Origin: Flavobacteriaceae bacterium
GTDB taxonomy: Bacteria; Bacteroidota; Bacteroidia; Flavobacteriales; Flavobacteriaceae
Reading direction: 5' to 3'
DNA length: 64,000 bases
NCBI GenBank assembly: GCA_028280265.1
Contig: JANQMD010000054.1
Span: 1-64,000, forward strand
This document shows positions 26,504 to 35,800 of this stretch, piece by piece. A program made the translations under genes and the position numbers. Within the stretch, counting starts at the first letter, position 1. Each line of letters opens with the position of its first letter. Below the pieces are notes generated by a model, which saw nothing but the letters and a program-made list of their open reading frames with translations, searched no databases and was not told where the DNA came from.

Positions 26504-27883
26504 TTAAAAAAGTAAAAGTCCTCCTATATAAATAACACTACCAACCATCATCGCTATGAGCGTGTAAGGCAAGATTTCTTTCGCTTTTAATTTAGTAATT
26601 CCTAACAATGGCAATGCCCAAAAGGGCTGTAGCATGTTCGTAATTTGATCTCCATAAGCCAATGCCATAATTGCTTTGTTTAACGGCACTCCCAACTGTA
26701 AGGCAGATTCCACAACAATAGGACCTTGTACAACCCATTGACCACCTCCGCTAGGCACAAAAACATTGACTAAGCCTGCACTAAAAAAGGTAAATATGGG
26801 CAAGGTAGTTGTGTTTGATATAGAGACAAAAAAGTCAGAAATCTGAGTAACCATACCTGAACTACTCATGATTCCCATGATTCCAAAATACAATGGAAAC
26901 TGAATTAAAATCCCAGAAACGTCTGAAATGGACTCTCCAACTGCATTGGTAAAACGCTTAAAACTTCCATGTAAGATAATTCCAAGCCCCAGCATGAAAA
27001 AGTTAATCAAATTAGGAGTAATCTTTAACTCTTTAAGATCATCAAAATAGCGATACAAAAATGCGATGATTATCAAGAGTCCAAAGGTCCATGCTAATAT
27101 TTTAGAGCTATCTAACTTCTCAGCTTTCGAATTCGCCTTTTCATCAGAATTCATTTTGTATTCAGGCAAACGAATCTCTGTAGGGCTAGATTTCTTCCCA
27201 AACCAGAAGAATACTCCAGATATAGCAATGACGACAGTTAAGAAAATGATGATGTTAGAAATACTAAAAATCGTTTGCCCATAATCTATTGTGTCGGGAA
27301 TTTGATTCAATATTTCTGGAGAAGAAACGTCTTTCATAATGCTTGCGATGTGTCCCTCTTCATTAATCTTGATCGGTGCTGAACCCGAAATTCCTCCATG
27401 CCAGACCATTAAACCTGTATATCCAGCTGCTCCTATGATCGGATAATTTAATTTCACATTATTTTTCTGCGCATGCTCTGCCACTTTTCTGGCCAATAAG
27501 GCTCCAAAAATTAATCCCAAACCCCAATTAAAAAAAGCGACTATCATGGTCGTAGAAGCAACAATCGCAGCACTAGAAGAAGTATTATTACAAAATTGGG
27601 TAATCTTTAAAATCGCATTGCTCACAGGTTTGCTTAAAACCAATACATGACCTAGTACCAGAATAAGCATCATTTGATATGCAAAAACTAGCAATCCATT
27701 CGACCAGATTCCTCCTTCCCAGAATTTCAACACGTCTAGGCCATATCCAAGAAAGTCCATTTCTTGTGGTTTGGTAAAAACTACTGCCAATAAAATAGTA
27801 AACAGTGTTAGTAAAATGGCAATTGTAAAAGGAGATGGTAAATACTTCTTGAAAATATTTTCAATGGTCTTAGTCAAGTTCAT
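26504..27883 (-). CDS. AtoE-family short-chain fatty acid transporter
   Basis: The protein has 459 residues from the ATG at 27883; a GTG nine bases earlier is less likely. About 11-12 hydrophobic segments and the conserved GGGQWVVQGPIVVESA stretch identify the AtoE/short-chain fatty acid uptake family, named for E. coli AtoE in the acetoacetate (ato) operon. No thiolase or CoA-transferase genes are nearby, so it is not in an ato-like operon here. Aat follows after 20 bases, perhaps in the same transcript. The transported acid is inferred from family only. Confidence 0.9.
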   Translation of the reverse strand: MNLTKTIENIFKKYLPSPFTIAILLTLFTILLAVVFTKPQEMDFLGYGLDVLKFWEGGIWSNGLLVFAYQMMLILVLGHVLVLSKPVSNAILKITQFCNNTSSSAAIVASTTMIVAFFNWGLGLIFGALLARKVAEHAQKNNVKLNYPIIGAAGYTGLMVWHGGISGSAPIKINEEGHIASIMKDVSSPEILNQIPDTIDYGQTIFSISNIIIFLTVVIAISGVFFWFGKKSSPTEIRLPEYKMNSDEKANSKAEKLDSSKILAWTFGLLIIIAFLYRYFDDLKELKITPNLINFFMLGLGIILHGSFKRFTNAVGESISDVSGILIQFPLYFGIMGIMSSSGMVTQISDFFVSISNTTTLPIFTFFSAGLVNVFVPSGGGQWVVQGPIVVESALQLGVPLNKAIMALAYGDQITNMLQPFWALPLLGITKLKAKEILPYTLIAMMVGSVIYIGGLLLF

Positions 27884-27988
27884 GGAATCCACTTTGATTG
27901 CTAAAATATAAAGAAAAGTTAATAGTTATTTTTTTCCTTTCGCCTGCAAAATATAGTCTGTATTTTTGTTCTCTTTTTTAGAGAGGAT

Positions 27989-28603
27989 ATGAAAGCGAAG
28001 CCCAAAAAGAAATCTAGAGCAAAACGTTTGCACACTTACTATCAGCGAACTGGTTTTTACATGTTTGTATGGGAAAGTGTAAAAAAAGCTTTTTGGCCTA
28101 TTGTAGCTGTGGTTGTGGGACTTATTTTATTTAATAAGTATGTTTACAATATAAATGATGGATTGGAGAGTATGACCCAAACATTCTCCAAATTGGGCAT
28201 TTTTATCACCTTTTTCATTTCAGAAACTTTGTTAGGTTTAATCCCTCCAGAAATTTTTATTGCTTGGTCTAAAAAAACGGCTGAACCTATTCTCAACTTA
28301 TCTCTGCTGGCTACACTATCGTATACAGGTGGAATTATCTCTTATTTCATCGGACAATCTGCATTGCGTATCAAAGCAGTAAGAGAATATCTAGAGGTAA
28401 AAATGGCGAAACATTTAAAAAATACTCGTAAGTGGGGTGGTTTTTTAATTCTAGTTGGCGCACTCTTACCATTGCCCTTCTCAATTAGTTGTATGACAGC
28501 TGGAATGATTAAATATCCGTTAAAAGGAGTGGTCCTCTTTGGATTGTTCCGTTTTGCACGTTTCGCCCTATATGCCTGGGCAATTTTTAAGGTAGTTACT
28601 TAA
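27989..28603 (+). CDS. VTT/DedA-like (SNARE-associated) membrane protein
   Basis: The 204-residue integral membrane protein has a basic N-terminus (KAKPKKKSRAKR), a helix at about 36-52 and a VTT-type core with the LLPLPFSISCMTAGMIKYP stretch near residue 160, the conserved proline/glycine part of the YqaA/DedA superfamily. Members act as lipid scramblases or proton-coupled transporters in the inner membrane. A TATTTTTG -7-like box (27961-27968) and a GAGAGG purine run precede the ATG. It converges on the MscS gene with only three bases between stops. Confidence 0.85.
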   Translation: MKAKPKKKSRAKRLHTYYQRTGFYMFVWESVKKAFWPIVAVVVGLILFNKYVYNINDGLESMTQTFSKLGIFITFFISETLLGLIPPEIFIAWSKKTAEPILNLSLLATLSYTGGIISYFIGQSALRIKAVREYLEVKMAKHLKNTRKWGGFLILVGALLPLPFSISCMTAGMIKYPLKGVVLFGLFRFARFALYAWAIFKVVT

Positions 28604-28606
28604 AAA

Positions 28607-30235
28607 CTATTCTTCTGTATTAGGTAAATTGTTTTTAAAGTCTTTCACGACTTTATCAATCGCATTGTGAATCTTTTCTTGATTCTCATCATAAGACATA
28701 TCGAATGATTTCTTTTCAGGAAACTGCTCAATCATCACTGTGGTTGATGGGAAAGCAAAATCTACACCCAACTCCTTAGCAAGTTTTACAATGGCAATAT
28801 GAATCTGATGTCTTGATTTTTGCTCTGCAGACCAAGCCAGATTTTTCAAATACATATTCATCATAATGAGTAAAGCTGAATCTCCAAAACCGTTAAACTC
28901 TACAATATAATTGTCCGATTTTGTATCTGGATGTGCCAAAATGATTTCTCGGATTCCCTGTACAAATGCCTCGATCAAAACAGGTGGCGTATCGTAACGA
29001 ATTCCCAATTGTGTATTGTATCGCCTGTACAAACGCAGACCACTATTATTAATCACGATCTCAGACAACTTACTATTAGGTATCTGATAAATAGATGTGT
29101 CGGCAGCCCTTACTCTTGTAGAACGAAATCCAACTTCTTCAACAGTACCAACCACACTTCCTGCTTCAATCCAATCGCCTATATGGAAAGGTTTGTCGAC
29201 AAAAATCATCACTGTTCCAATCAAATTCTTCACAGTATCCTGAGAAGCAAATGCTATCGCCAAACCTCCAATAGAAGCTCCAGCCAATACTGTGGTAGGA
29301 TCGGCTCCAAAGAGGACTAGCAATCGGAATACTCCAATAATCACGATAATCACAGTAGAAAAATTTCGTAAAATAGGAATCAACTGATCATCCAATTTTC
29401 CTTCTGTCTTTTCTGCATACTCTCGATACAAACTAATAAGCACTTGCGCTAATTTTAAGAATACATAGATCCAGAAAACAGTAGATACAATGTTGATGGA
29501 TAAAAAGACCCATTTGTTTATTTCTAAATTAAATTGAAGAGAAGGAAAGATCCTATCGATTAACCACAAAGCAATTAAAAGGCTAATAGGATGTGCCAGT
29601 TTTTTCAGTGCTACATTTATTTCACTACTTCTATTTTTGGTGTAACGATGTAATATTTTTCTTAGAATAAAAAACGACACCCTTTTTGCAATAGCGAAAA
29701 CTAAAAATCCAATAAGGATTAGTAAAATAAAAGCAATGTATTGCCATATTTTAATGGTAAAAATCTTTTTATGCCCAACACCTGGAATCCAATCTAAGAT
29801 TTTATCAATATACCATGGAAATACTTCGTTGTACAAGTCATCTATATTATCGATCGTTTCTTTTGAATAATACCATGATTTCCCCTGTTTCTCCAAAGAA
29901 ATTAAAGGCATTAATTCTGGAAATAACACAAACTTATGCTGTACACTGTAGCCAATAGTGTCTTTTAAATTCGGATCTGAGGGAATATTGCTAAAATCAA
30001 TTTTTAGTCCCTTTCCATCCAGCACTCTTTTAATTTTTATCGCAATTTCTTCCGCTTCCTTTTCACCTTTTCCAAAAATTGTTTTTGCTGATTTCTTTGG
30101 AAAATAGGAGTCATTTTGCAAGAAGTATATATGAGTATATACGGTTGCTTTTGGATTTGATAAATCTACTTCTATACCCTCTTGAGACCAAGAGATCATG
30201 GGGATGAGTATGAAAAGGAGCAATAATTTTTTCAT
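28607..30235 (-). CDS. MscS-family mechanosensitive ion channel with periplasmic N-terminal domain
   Basis: The protein has 542 residues from the ATG at 30235, chosen because it begins the signal sequence (MKKLLLLFILIPMISWSQ); an upstream TTG adds only six residues. A periplasmic domain (about 20-160) precedes four or five membrane helices. The pore helix is the Gly/Ala-rich stretch LAGASIGGLAIAFASQDTVKN near residue 330. The MscS beta domain (HIGDWIEAGSVVGTVEEVGFRSTR) and the C-terminal cytoplasmic alpha/beta domain follow. Such channels release solutes on hypo-osmotic shock. A role in sensing or signalling is also possible. Confidence 0.92.
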   Translation of the reverse strand: MKKLLLLFILIPMISWSQEGIEVDLSNPKATVYTHIYFLQNDSYFPKKSAKTIFGKGEKEAEEIAIKIKRVLDGKGLKIDFSNIPSDPNLKDTIGYSVQHKFVLFPELMPLISLEKQGKSWYYSKETIDNIDDLYNEVFPWYIDKILDWIPGVGHKKIFTIKIWQYIAFILLILIGFLVFAIAKRVSFFILRKILHRYTKNRSSEINVALKKLAHPISLLIALWLIDRIFPSLQFNLEINKWVFLSINIVSTVFWIYVFLKLAQVLISLYREYAEKTEGKLDDQLIPILRNFSTVIIVIIGVFRLLVLFGADPTTVLAGASIGGLAIAFASQDTVKNLIGTVMIFVDKPFHIGDWIEAGSVVGTVEEVGFRSTRVRAADTSIYQIPNSKLSEIVINNSGLRLYRRYNTQLGIRYDTPPVLIEAFVQGIREIILAHPDTKSDNYIVEFNGFGDSALLIMMNMYLKNLAWSAEQKSRHQIHIAIVKLAKELGVDFAFPSTTVMIEQFPEKKSFDMSYDENQEKIHNAIDKVVKDFKNNLPNTEE

Positions 30236-30338
30236 GGTTAATTTGTTAATCAACTGTTAAACAGAAGCCCAAATTTAAACCTTTTCTCTTTTTGGTTGTC
30301 AAAAAGACATATTAAATACGAACATAAAAACTTTAATT

Positions 30339-30824
30339 ATGAAAAAAATACTTGGCATATTCATTTTAGTTCTTGCATTTACTTTGACAACGCAAGCCCA
30401 AGAGAAACGTAAGAGAGCAAAGAAAGAGAAATTAACCGTAGAACAACAAGCTACTTTAGCTTCAAAAAAGATGACATTGGCTTTAGACTTATCCGATGCT
30501 CAACAACGTCGAGTAAAGTCTCTTTTGGAAAGACAAATTCAGGAAAGAAGAACTGAGTTTGAGAAAATGAGAAAGTTGAAAGAAGAGAGAAGAAAATTAG
30601 CAGCAGAAGAACGTTACAAAAGAGCCAATTTGAGACTTGACAAACGTATTGCTTATAAAAAGGAGATGAAATCCATATTAAATGCTGAGCAATATGAAAA
30701 GTATGAAAAAATGAGTCGTGCTAGAAAAAGAGGTATTAAAAGAAAAATGACTCAACGTAAAAAAATGGAAAAAGTAAAACGCTGGAAAGAAAGAAAAGCG
30801 AAAGAAATAGAAGACAATGAATAA
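30339..30824 (+). CDS. Spy/LTxxQ-like secreted helical protein
   Basis: The 161-residue protein has a signal peptide (to about residue 20, TTQAQ/EKRK) and a very basic, helical body rich in Arg, Lys and Glu. It holds an LDLSDAQQRRVKSLLERQI stretch and a second NAEQYEKYEKM, i.e. the repeated LTxxQ-type pattern of periplasmic Spy/CpxP chaperone-like proteins. Spy binds unfolded envelope proteins. The match is by pattern only and function is unproven. It is divergent from the MscS gene; a long inverted repeat follows its stop. Confidence 0.75.
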   Translation: MKKILGIFILVLAFTLTTQAQEKRKRAKKEKLTVEQQATLASKKMTLALDLSDAQQRRVKSLLERQIQERRTEFEKMRKLKEERRKLAAEERYKRANLRLDKRIAYKKEMKSILNAEQYEKYEKMSRARKRGIKRKMTQRKKMEKVKRWKERKAKEIEDNE

Positions 30825-30844
30825 TTTTTGAGTTGATTAGTTTT

Positions 30845-30925
30845 TAAAGAGAGTGCCTTCCATTAAAGCTCTCCTCATAGAGTGCATCTACTCAGATTCA
30901 AAATCTCAAATAGGCACTCTCTTTA
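30845..30925. terminator. Long-loop inverted repeat, possible terminator
   Basis: TAAAGAGAGTGCCT (30845-30858) is perfectly complementary to AGGCACTCTCTTTA (30912-30925), separated by 53 bases that themselves contain GAG/CTC-rich symmetry. The A and T ends suit bidirectional termination after the Spy-like gene. The large loop is unusual and a palindromic repeat is the alternative. Confidence 0.6.
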
Positions 30926-30938
30926 TTCTATTCAACTT

Positions 30939-31035
30939 TTATTGATACCGCCAAAGAGTTTAATGCCAGGACTTCTCTCAAAATTAAAATTTAGTCTCCT
31001 ATCAATGTATGGCGCACTCGTGCTGAGATAATTTA
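30939..31035 (-). repeat. 3'-associated repeat family, copy C
   Basis: On the minus strand this reads AGTAAATTATCTCAGCACGA and so on to TTGGCGGTATCAATAAAA, aligning end to end with copies A (11337) and B (36714). The central ATAGGAGACTAAATTTTAAT is nearly identical to the others. It starts at the stop codon of the gamma carbonic anhydrase gene and lies in its orientation. Confidence 0.7.
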
Positions 31036-31548
31036 CTACTGAAACCAACTGGAATACTTCACATAATTATCTGCAATTCTGTTAATCTCACCTGAAATCA
31101 ATTCTTTAGAAATATCCTTTACTTTTTTTGCAGGCACTCCTGCATAGATACTTCCCGCCTCCACTTTGGTATTTTTAGTAATCACAGCTCCCGCAGCAAT
31201 AATAGAATTGCTTTCTACAACACAATCGTCCATAATAATACTTCCCATTCCTACCAAAACATTGTCGTGAATGGTACACCCATGCACAATCGCGTTGTGT
31301 CCAATAGAAACATTATTTCCAATAGTAGTCGGTGATTTCTGATAGGTCGCATGAATCACAGCTCCATCTTGAACATTCACCTTATTCCCCATCTTGATGT
31401 AATGTACATCTCCCCGAATTACTGCATTGAACCAGATACTACACTGATTTCCCATTTCAACTTCTCCAACTATCGTTGCGTTTTCTGCAATAAAACAATC
31501 TTCAGGAATAACAGGGTGTTTTCCGTTAACAGGTTTGATGATTTTCAT
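31036..31548 (-). CDS. Gamma-class carbonic anhydrase-like hexapeptide-repeat protein
   Basis: The 170-residue protein folds as a left-handed beta helix from repeats of the (V/I)GxxxxI type. The three zinc-ligand histidines of gamma carbonic anhydrases are present: H66 (VIHATY), H84 and H89 (GHNAIVHG). The N-terminal NAVIRGDVHYIKMG stretch is also typical. It may hydrate CO2 or act as an acetyltransferase-like protein of the PaaY/YrdA group; the catalytic Glu of the archaeal enzyme is not clearly present, so activity is unproven. An unidentified repeat begins at its stop codon. Confidence 0.9.
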   Translation of the reverse strand: MKIIKPVNGKHPVIPEDCFIAENATIVGEVEMGNQCSIWFNAVIRGDVHYIKMGNKVNVQDGAVIHATYQKSPTTIGNNVSIGHNAIVHGCTIHDNVLVGMGSIIMDDCVVESNSIIAAGAVITKNTKVEAGSIYAGVPAKKVKDISKELISGEINRIADNYVKYSSWFQ

Positions 31549-31617
31549 GTTTTTCTATTTAGATCTAAAAATACAATTTAGTGCGAACCTAGGTAGGAAA
31601 TTTTTAATCTTTAGAAT

Positions 31618-31656
31618 ACTTCTCGATACATCAAGCTAACGCTTGATACTCGAAGT
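31618..31656. repeat. REP palindrome interrupted by the IS
   Basis: ACTTCTCGATACATCAAGCT, then AACGCTTGATACTCGAAGT, is an imperfect hairpin of the REP family. Its natural continuation, GAAGTGACAA, is on the far side of the insertion sequence at 32692. The IS therefore sits within a REP. Confidence 0.75.
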
Positions 31657-32691
31657 TGTAAAGGTTAGATAATTCGTTGACATTTTTGGTTAAACTTATT
31701 AGGAGCTTCACCATTTAATGCTTGGTGAGGTCTTTCATGATTATAATAGTATAAATATTGTAATAATTCTTCTTTTAAATGTTCTTTAGATTCAAAAAAT
31801 GTACCTCTAATCAGGTCTTCTTCTATAGTTCTCCATAAGCGTTCAATTTTCCCATTAGTTTGGGGTCTGTATGGTCTAATATAACGGTGTTTTATTTCGA
31901 GTTCATTAAGCATTCTTTCAAAAGCATGATTATGCTTTGATTTACTCTGCTTTTTTCCGAATTCAGGACCATTGTCAGTAAGTACTTCTGTAAATTTTAT
32001 GTTGTAATGTTCTGCTAGAATATTAAAACTTTTCAGTCCTGCAAACATAGTAGTAAGTGCTGTAATATCTTCTGTTAACTCTACCCAAGCTACACGTGTA
32101 CAAGAATCGATAATTCCATAAAGGTAATATCTTTTATGAGGCTGATTATCAATAATCCCTTTAGGAAGATAATGTGTGTCTATGTGTCCTAATTCTCCTG
32201 CTTTTTCTTTGATAATCCTTCGTTTACTACTTTGCATCTTTGGAGTTAGTCTATTTAGTTTATGACGCTTAAAGATATTATAAACCCCAGAAGCAGATGG
32301 AGTAAACTTCTTTAATTTAGGTTTTAAAATAGAAACTATCTCATATTTATTATTCCCCTGATGACGTAACTCAACAACCTTTTGTTCTATGAAAGGTAAA
32401 GGACGTCTTGTTTTCCATTTGGGCCCTCGCTTTCTTGGAAATAAATCTTTAGGATTATTACTTGCCTTAAAACGATTGTAATACTTTAAAAAAGTACGCC
32501 TATCTGTACCATTAGCTTCATAAAACTCCTTGACAAAGCGATATCTAGGATGTGTCTTGGATTTTACTTGTTCATATTCTGAAATTAGAAACTGATACTT
32601 CTGTAAATAATTCCTAGCTAGGGTTAAATCATCTGTGTGTATTCGCATAAACAAAATAATAATTTTGTCAACGAATTATCTAACCTTTACA
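31657..32691 (-). mobile_element. Complete IS481-family insertion sequence
   Basis: This 1035-bp element is bounded by perfect 26-bp inverted repeats (31657-31682 and 32666-32691) beginning TGTAAAGGTTAGATAATTCG. The five bases GAAGT occur directly on both sides (31652-31656 and 32692-32696), a clean target-site duplication. One transposase gene fills it. Perfect ends and duplication point to a recent, probably still mobile insertion. It lies about ten bases after the stop of the LytTR regulator gene. Confidence 0.95.
31665..32648 (-). CDS. IS481-family transposase (DDE, rve core)
   Basis: The transposase has 327 residues from the ATG at 32648; a TTG two codons earlier is less likely. N-terminal helix-turn-helix segments (about 35-130) precede an rve integrase core with Asp157 (GHIDTHYL), Asp225 (VLTDNGPEF) and Glu269 (NGKIERLWRT), all intact. 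The C-terminal YNHERPHQALNG stretch is typical. The single ORF, without an OrfA/OrfB frameshift, separates IS481 from IS3. The stop codon lies inside the inverted repeat. It appears functional. Confidence 0.95.
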   Translation of the reverse strand: MRIHTDDLTLARNYLQKYQFLISEYEQVKSKTHPRYRFVKEFYEANGTDRRTFLKYYNRFKASNNPKDLFPRKRGPKWKTRRPLPFIEQKVVELRHQGNNKYEIVSILKPKLKKFTPSASGVYNIFKRHKLNRLTPKMQSSKRRIIKEKAGELGHIDTHYLPKGIIDNQPHKRYYLYGIIDSCTRVAWVELTEDITALTTMFAGLKSFNILAEHYNIKFTEVLTDNGPEFGKKQSKSKHNHAFERMLNELEIKHRYIRPYRPQTNGKIERLWRTIEEDLIRGTFFESKEHLKEELLQYLYYYNHERPHQALNGEAPNKFNQKCQRII

Positions 32692-32705
32692 GAAGTGACA
32701 AATTG

Positions 32706-33437
32706 TTATTTGAAATACGATAGTAGTGTTCCTTTCTTGGAAGAGGAAACCAAGAGTTCTTTTCCATTTGAAACGACCACACTACCTCCCTTTCCTTTCT
32801 TATATTTTACCACAGCATTTACGTTTACTAAATAGGATTTGTGAATTCTCGCAAAACCGTATTCAGAAAGTGAAGTTTCAAAATATTTTAAGGTCTTACT
32901 GACAAGCTTTTTAGCCTCTTTTAAGTGAATTTCTGTGTAATTATCATCTGCTTTGCAAAACAAAATATCCTTGACATCGATCACTTCAAATCCATCTTGT
33001 AAAGGAATGGTAATTTTACCCGTAGTAGATTGTACTTTAGGAGTAAGCACTTTATTTTGTAGCTCGTTTTCTCGCCCCTTAATTTCCATCACATGATTCA
33101 CCGCTTTGATCAATTCATCTATAGAGATTGGCTTTAACAAGTAATAGGAAGCATGACTATTTAAAGCCTCAATGGCATAATGATCATAGGCTGTGACAAA
33201 GACAGTTTCGAAAGTTCTGTCTTCTATTTTTTCAAGTAAATCAAAGGCATTTCCAAAAGGCATTTCTACATCTAAAAAGACCAAATCCAATTCGTGTTGT
33301 TGAATCAGCTCATAAGCTTCGTTGATATTACTGGCTTCTCCTAATAATTCAACATTTGGACAATACTTTGCGACATAATTCCGAAGAATCTCCCGACTTA
33401 ATTTTTCGTCTTCGACGATAATAGCTCTCAATTTCAT
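32706..33437 (-). CDS. LytTR-family response regulator
   Basis: The 243-residue regulator has a receiver domain (1-120) with acceptor Asp56 (LVFLDVEMP), the acidic ED pair at 9-10 and Lys near 106. A LytTR DNA-binding domain (about 140-243) follows, containing CKADDNYTEIHL and FARIHKSYLVNVNAV. LytTR regulators bind direct repeats upstream of target genes as dimers. Its gene follows the sensor kinase by two bases, so the two form one operon. An intact IS has landed just past its stop codon without touching the coding sequence. Confidence 0.95.
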   Translation of the reverse strand: MKLRAIIVEDEKLSREILRNYVAKYCPNVELLGEASNINEAYELIQQHELDLVFLDVEMPFGNAFDLLEKIEDRTFETVFVTAYDHYAIEALNSHASYYLLKPISIDELIKAVNHVMEIKGRENELQNKVLTPKVQSTTGKITIPLQDGFEVIDVKDILFCKADDNYTEIHLKEAKKLVSKTLKYFETSLSEYGFARIHKSYLVNVNAVVKYKKGKGGSVVVSNGKELLVSSSKKGTLLSYFK

Positions 33438-33439
33438 AG

Positions 33440-35800
33440 TTATTTTTTTAAGGTTAGTTCAACTTTGGTTCCACTTTCATCTGTAAAAAGATCAGAGACA
33501 TTAATTGTGATACGATCTTGATACATATTGTTTAGAATATCCACTCGTTGCTTCGTGGTACTCATTCCTTTTGATTTTTGCTTTAATTGGTTTTTTGTTT
33601 TCAATGCTTTCGATTGCTTCCTTCCTACGCCATCATCTTGAATCATGACTACCAAAGAGTTATCGTCAATCGCGTTTACTTGAATCAATAGATTTCCTTT
33701 TTCTTCTTTGTAACGCAATCCATGCCAAATCGCATTTTCTATGTAAGGCTGTAATAACATGGGTGGGATAGAAAAAGCTTCTAAGTCGATAGAATCATCA
33801 ATTTCTATCCTGTAATCGAATTTATCTTGAAAACGATTGTGTTCCAGTTTTACATACAACTCTAACAACTCCAATTCTTTTGTAAATGGAATAAAATCTT
33901 CTTCAGAATTTTCCAATACCGATCGCATCAGCGTAGAGAATTCCGATAGATATCGATTCGCATTTCGCTCATCGTTTACCGCAATAAAACTATTCACAGA
34001 ATTCAGTGCGTTGAAAATAAAATGCGGATTCATCTGCGAACGCATCGATTTTAAAGCCAATAAATTATTGTTCATTTTTTGCTGTCGATTGCTTCGGAAA
34101 AGTAATATAGCAAAAACAATCATCGCTAGGATTCCAACACCCAAACTGTAGATAACATATTGCTGACTCCGGGAGCGTTCTGCAGCCAGCTGCTGGTCTT
34201 TGATGGCCAAATCCATAATATTACTACTCAGTGCCTTATCTTTTTCCAAACTGGCAATCCGGTTTTGGTTCTCGGCAATTTTTAAAGAAAAGCGTTTGGC
34301 CTGTTCAATCTCCTGATTCCGTTTTTTGTATAAGGTGTCTACCAAACTCACATAACTTTTATAGGCTGCTAAGGCCTTGTCATAATCACCAATACTTGCA
34401 AAAGACTCCGAAAGTTTCCGAGTTGCGTCTTTTTGTACTACCAGATCATTGTTCGTTGCAGCATCTTTTATGCTATTCTCCAAAAAAGGAATGGCTTGTT
34501 GAGGCTTATCCGTTTGCACCAAGGTTCTTCCTATTTTATAGTTGATTGCCTGAGAATTTACAATGCTATTAAACTGATCTAGTGTTAGGTTTGGAAACTT
34601 TCTTTTTACATCTAGTTTTTTAGTTGGTTTGATTAAAGTATCTATTTCAGTTCCATAATTATCAAAATTTGAACTCACTCCAGTTGATATTTCATATAAA
34701 GGTTTTGCATTTACTTTAGTATCTATAGAATCTTTTATCTTCTCTACTTCCTCTAATGTTTGCTTCCGTAAATCAATCTCTTTATCAAACTGCTGTGTTT
34801 GGTTGTAGTAATCCGCTACTTTGTCTTGTTCTAAAATGGAACGAGCAGGATTTTCTTGTTTGGCCAAATCTATGGAATTTTGAAACTTGGTGTTTGCTAA
34901 GGCAATGTTTCCTTGTGCTGCTTCTACATCCCCTAATTTAGAGTTTAAATCTGTGACTTTTGCAGTGACTTTTTCTCGTTCAGCGATTCGTAAAGTGGTT
35001 TCGAATTGTTGCTTGGCTTTTTCGTATTCTTTTTTAGCCAGATAGACATCTCCCAAGCTTTCAGATAGTAATATAGAGTGATACATTCTTAAACCTCTTC
35101 TATGAATTCCGAGGAAAGTCTTGATTGCAAGATCGTATTCTTTAAGCGCAAATTGCGATTGCCCCAATAAAAGTTTGGTAAATGCATCATCACGATATTG
35201 AATGGCATTCTTATAGTTAGAGGCAGCCAAATCGTATTGTTTCCAATAGGAATAAATATCTCCCAGTAGTTTATAGGCAGACGCCTTTCGATCGTTTGAT
35301 CTACTGGCTTTTAAAACTTCTGTGATAAATGAAATACTTTTGTCTATGTTTTTCTCCTTATAATAACTTGCAGAATCTAGGTTTTGGAGGTAATTATCTT
35401 CAAATGGGACTTTCCCTCTGCTTATTGCGTACTTGGTTTTTTTAGAAATTTTAGATTCAGCCGAATACGTATTATCATATCCTTCTACTGTAATACGAAT
35501 CTCTTCGTTGGATCTAATTTTATAGTACACCGTTTCAAAGCCTGGATGGGTAACCGTAAGCTCATCACCTACTTTGGCTCTCACCAAATAAAAATCTTTG
35601 ATCACATCGTACAAAAAAGAAACTCCATTGATAGAAACATCTGCATTCTTAATAGATTTGTTGTCTTTATCATCAACCACGCGAACTTCAACGATAAAGT
35701 ACACGTCTTCTTTAGTAATGGACTTCTTTTGCGAATAAGCAAACTGTATGGCAACTATCCATAAAAAAAGCATTCCTAATATGTTCTGAAAGCGATTCAT
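33440..35800 (-). CDS. LytS-type sensor histidine kinase with TPR domain
   Basis: The protein has 786 residues from the ATG at 35800, preferred over an ATG 24 bases upstream because it opens the signal peptide (ending FAYSQ). A carboxypeptidase-regulatory-like beta domain (about 25-110) is followed by at least six TPR-type helical repeats, a membrane helix near residue 550 (YVIYSLGVGILAMIVFAILLF) and a His_kinase core with NPHFIFNALNSV near residue 590. An HATPase domain (DDGVGRKQSKA) completes it. Sensing is likely through the periplasmic TPRs. It is paired with the LytTR regulator. The signal and target genes are unknown. Confidence 0.92.
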   Translation of the reverse strand: MNRFQNILGMLFLWIVAIQFAYSQKKSITKEDVYFIVEVRVVDDKDNKSIKNADVSINGVSFLYDVIKDFYLVRAKVGDELTVTHPGFETVYYKIRSNEEIRITVEGYDNTYSAESKISKKTKYAISRGKVPFEDNYLQNLDSASYYKEKNIDKSISFITEVLKASRSNDRKASAYKLLGDIYSYWKQYDLAASNYKNAIQYRDDAFTKLLLGQSQFALKEYDLAIKTFLGIHRRGLRMYHSILLSESLGDVYLAKKEYEKAKQQFETTLRIAEREKVTAKVTDLNSKLGDVEAAQGNIALANTKFQNSIDLAKQENPARSILEQDKVADYYNQTQQFDKEIDLRKQTLEEVEKIKDSIDTKVNAKPLYEISTGVSSNFDNYGTEIDTLIKPTKKLDVKRKFPNLTLDQFNSIVNSQAINYKIGRTLVQTDKPQQAIPFLENSIKDAATNNDLVVQKDATRKLSESFASIGDYDKALAAYKSYVSLVDTLYKKRNQEIEQAKRFSLKIAENQNRIASLEKDKALSSNIMDLAIKDQQLAAERSRSQQYVIYSLGVGILAMIVFAILLFRSNRQQKMNNNLLALKSMRSQMNPHFIFNALNSVNSFIAVNDERNANRYLSEFSTLMRSVLENSEEDFIPFTKELELLELYVKLEHNRFQDKFDYRIEIDDSIDLEAFSIPPMLLQPYIENAIWHGLRYKEEKGNLLIQVNAIDDNSLVVMIQDDGVGRKQSKALKTKNQLKQKSKGMSTTKQRVDILNNMYQDRITINVSDLFTDESGTKVELTLKK

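Noticed and set aside
28607..30253. TTG start for the MscS gene
   Set aside because: The ATG at 30235 begins the signal peptide; the upstream six residues add nothing.
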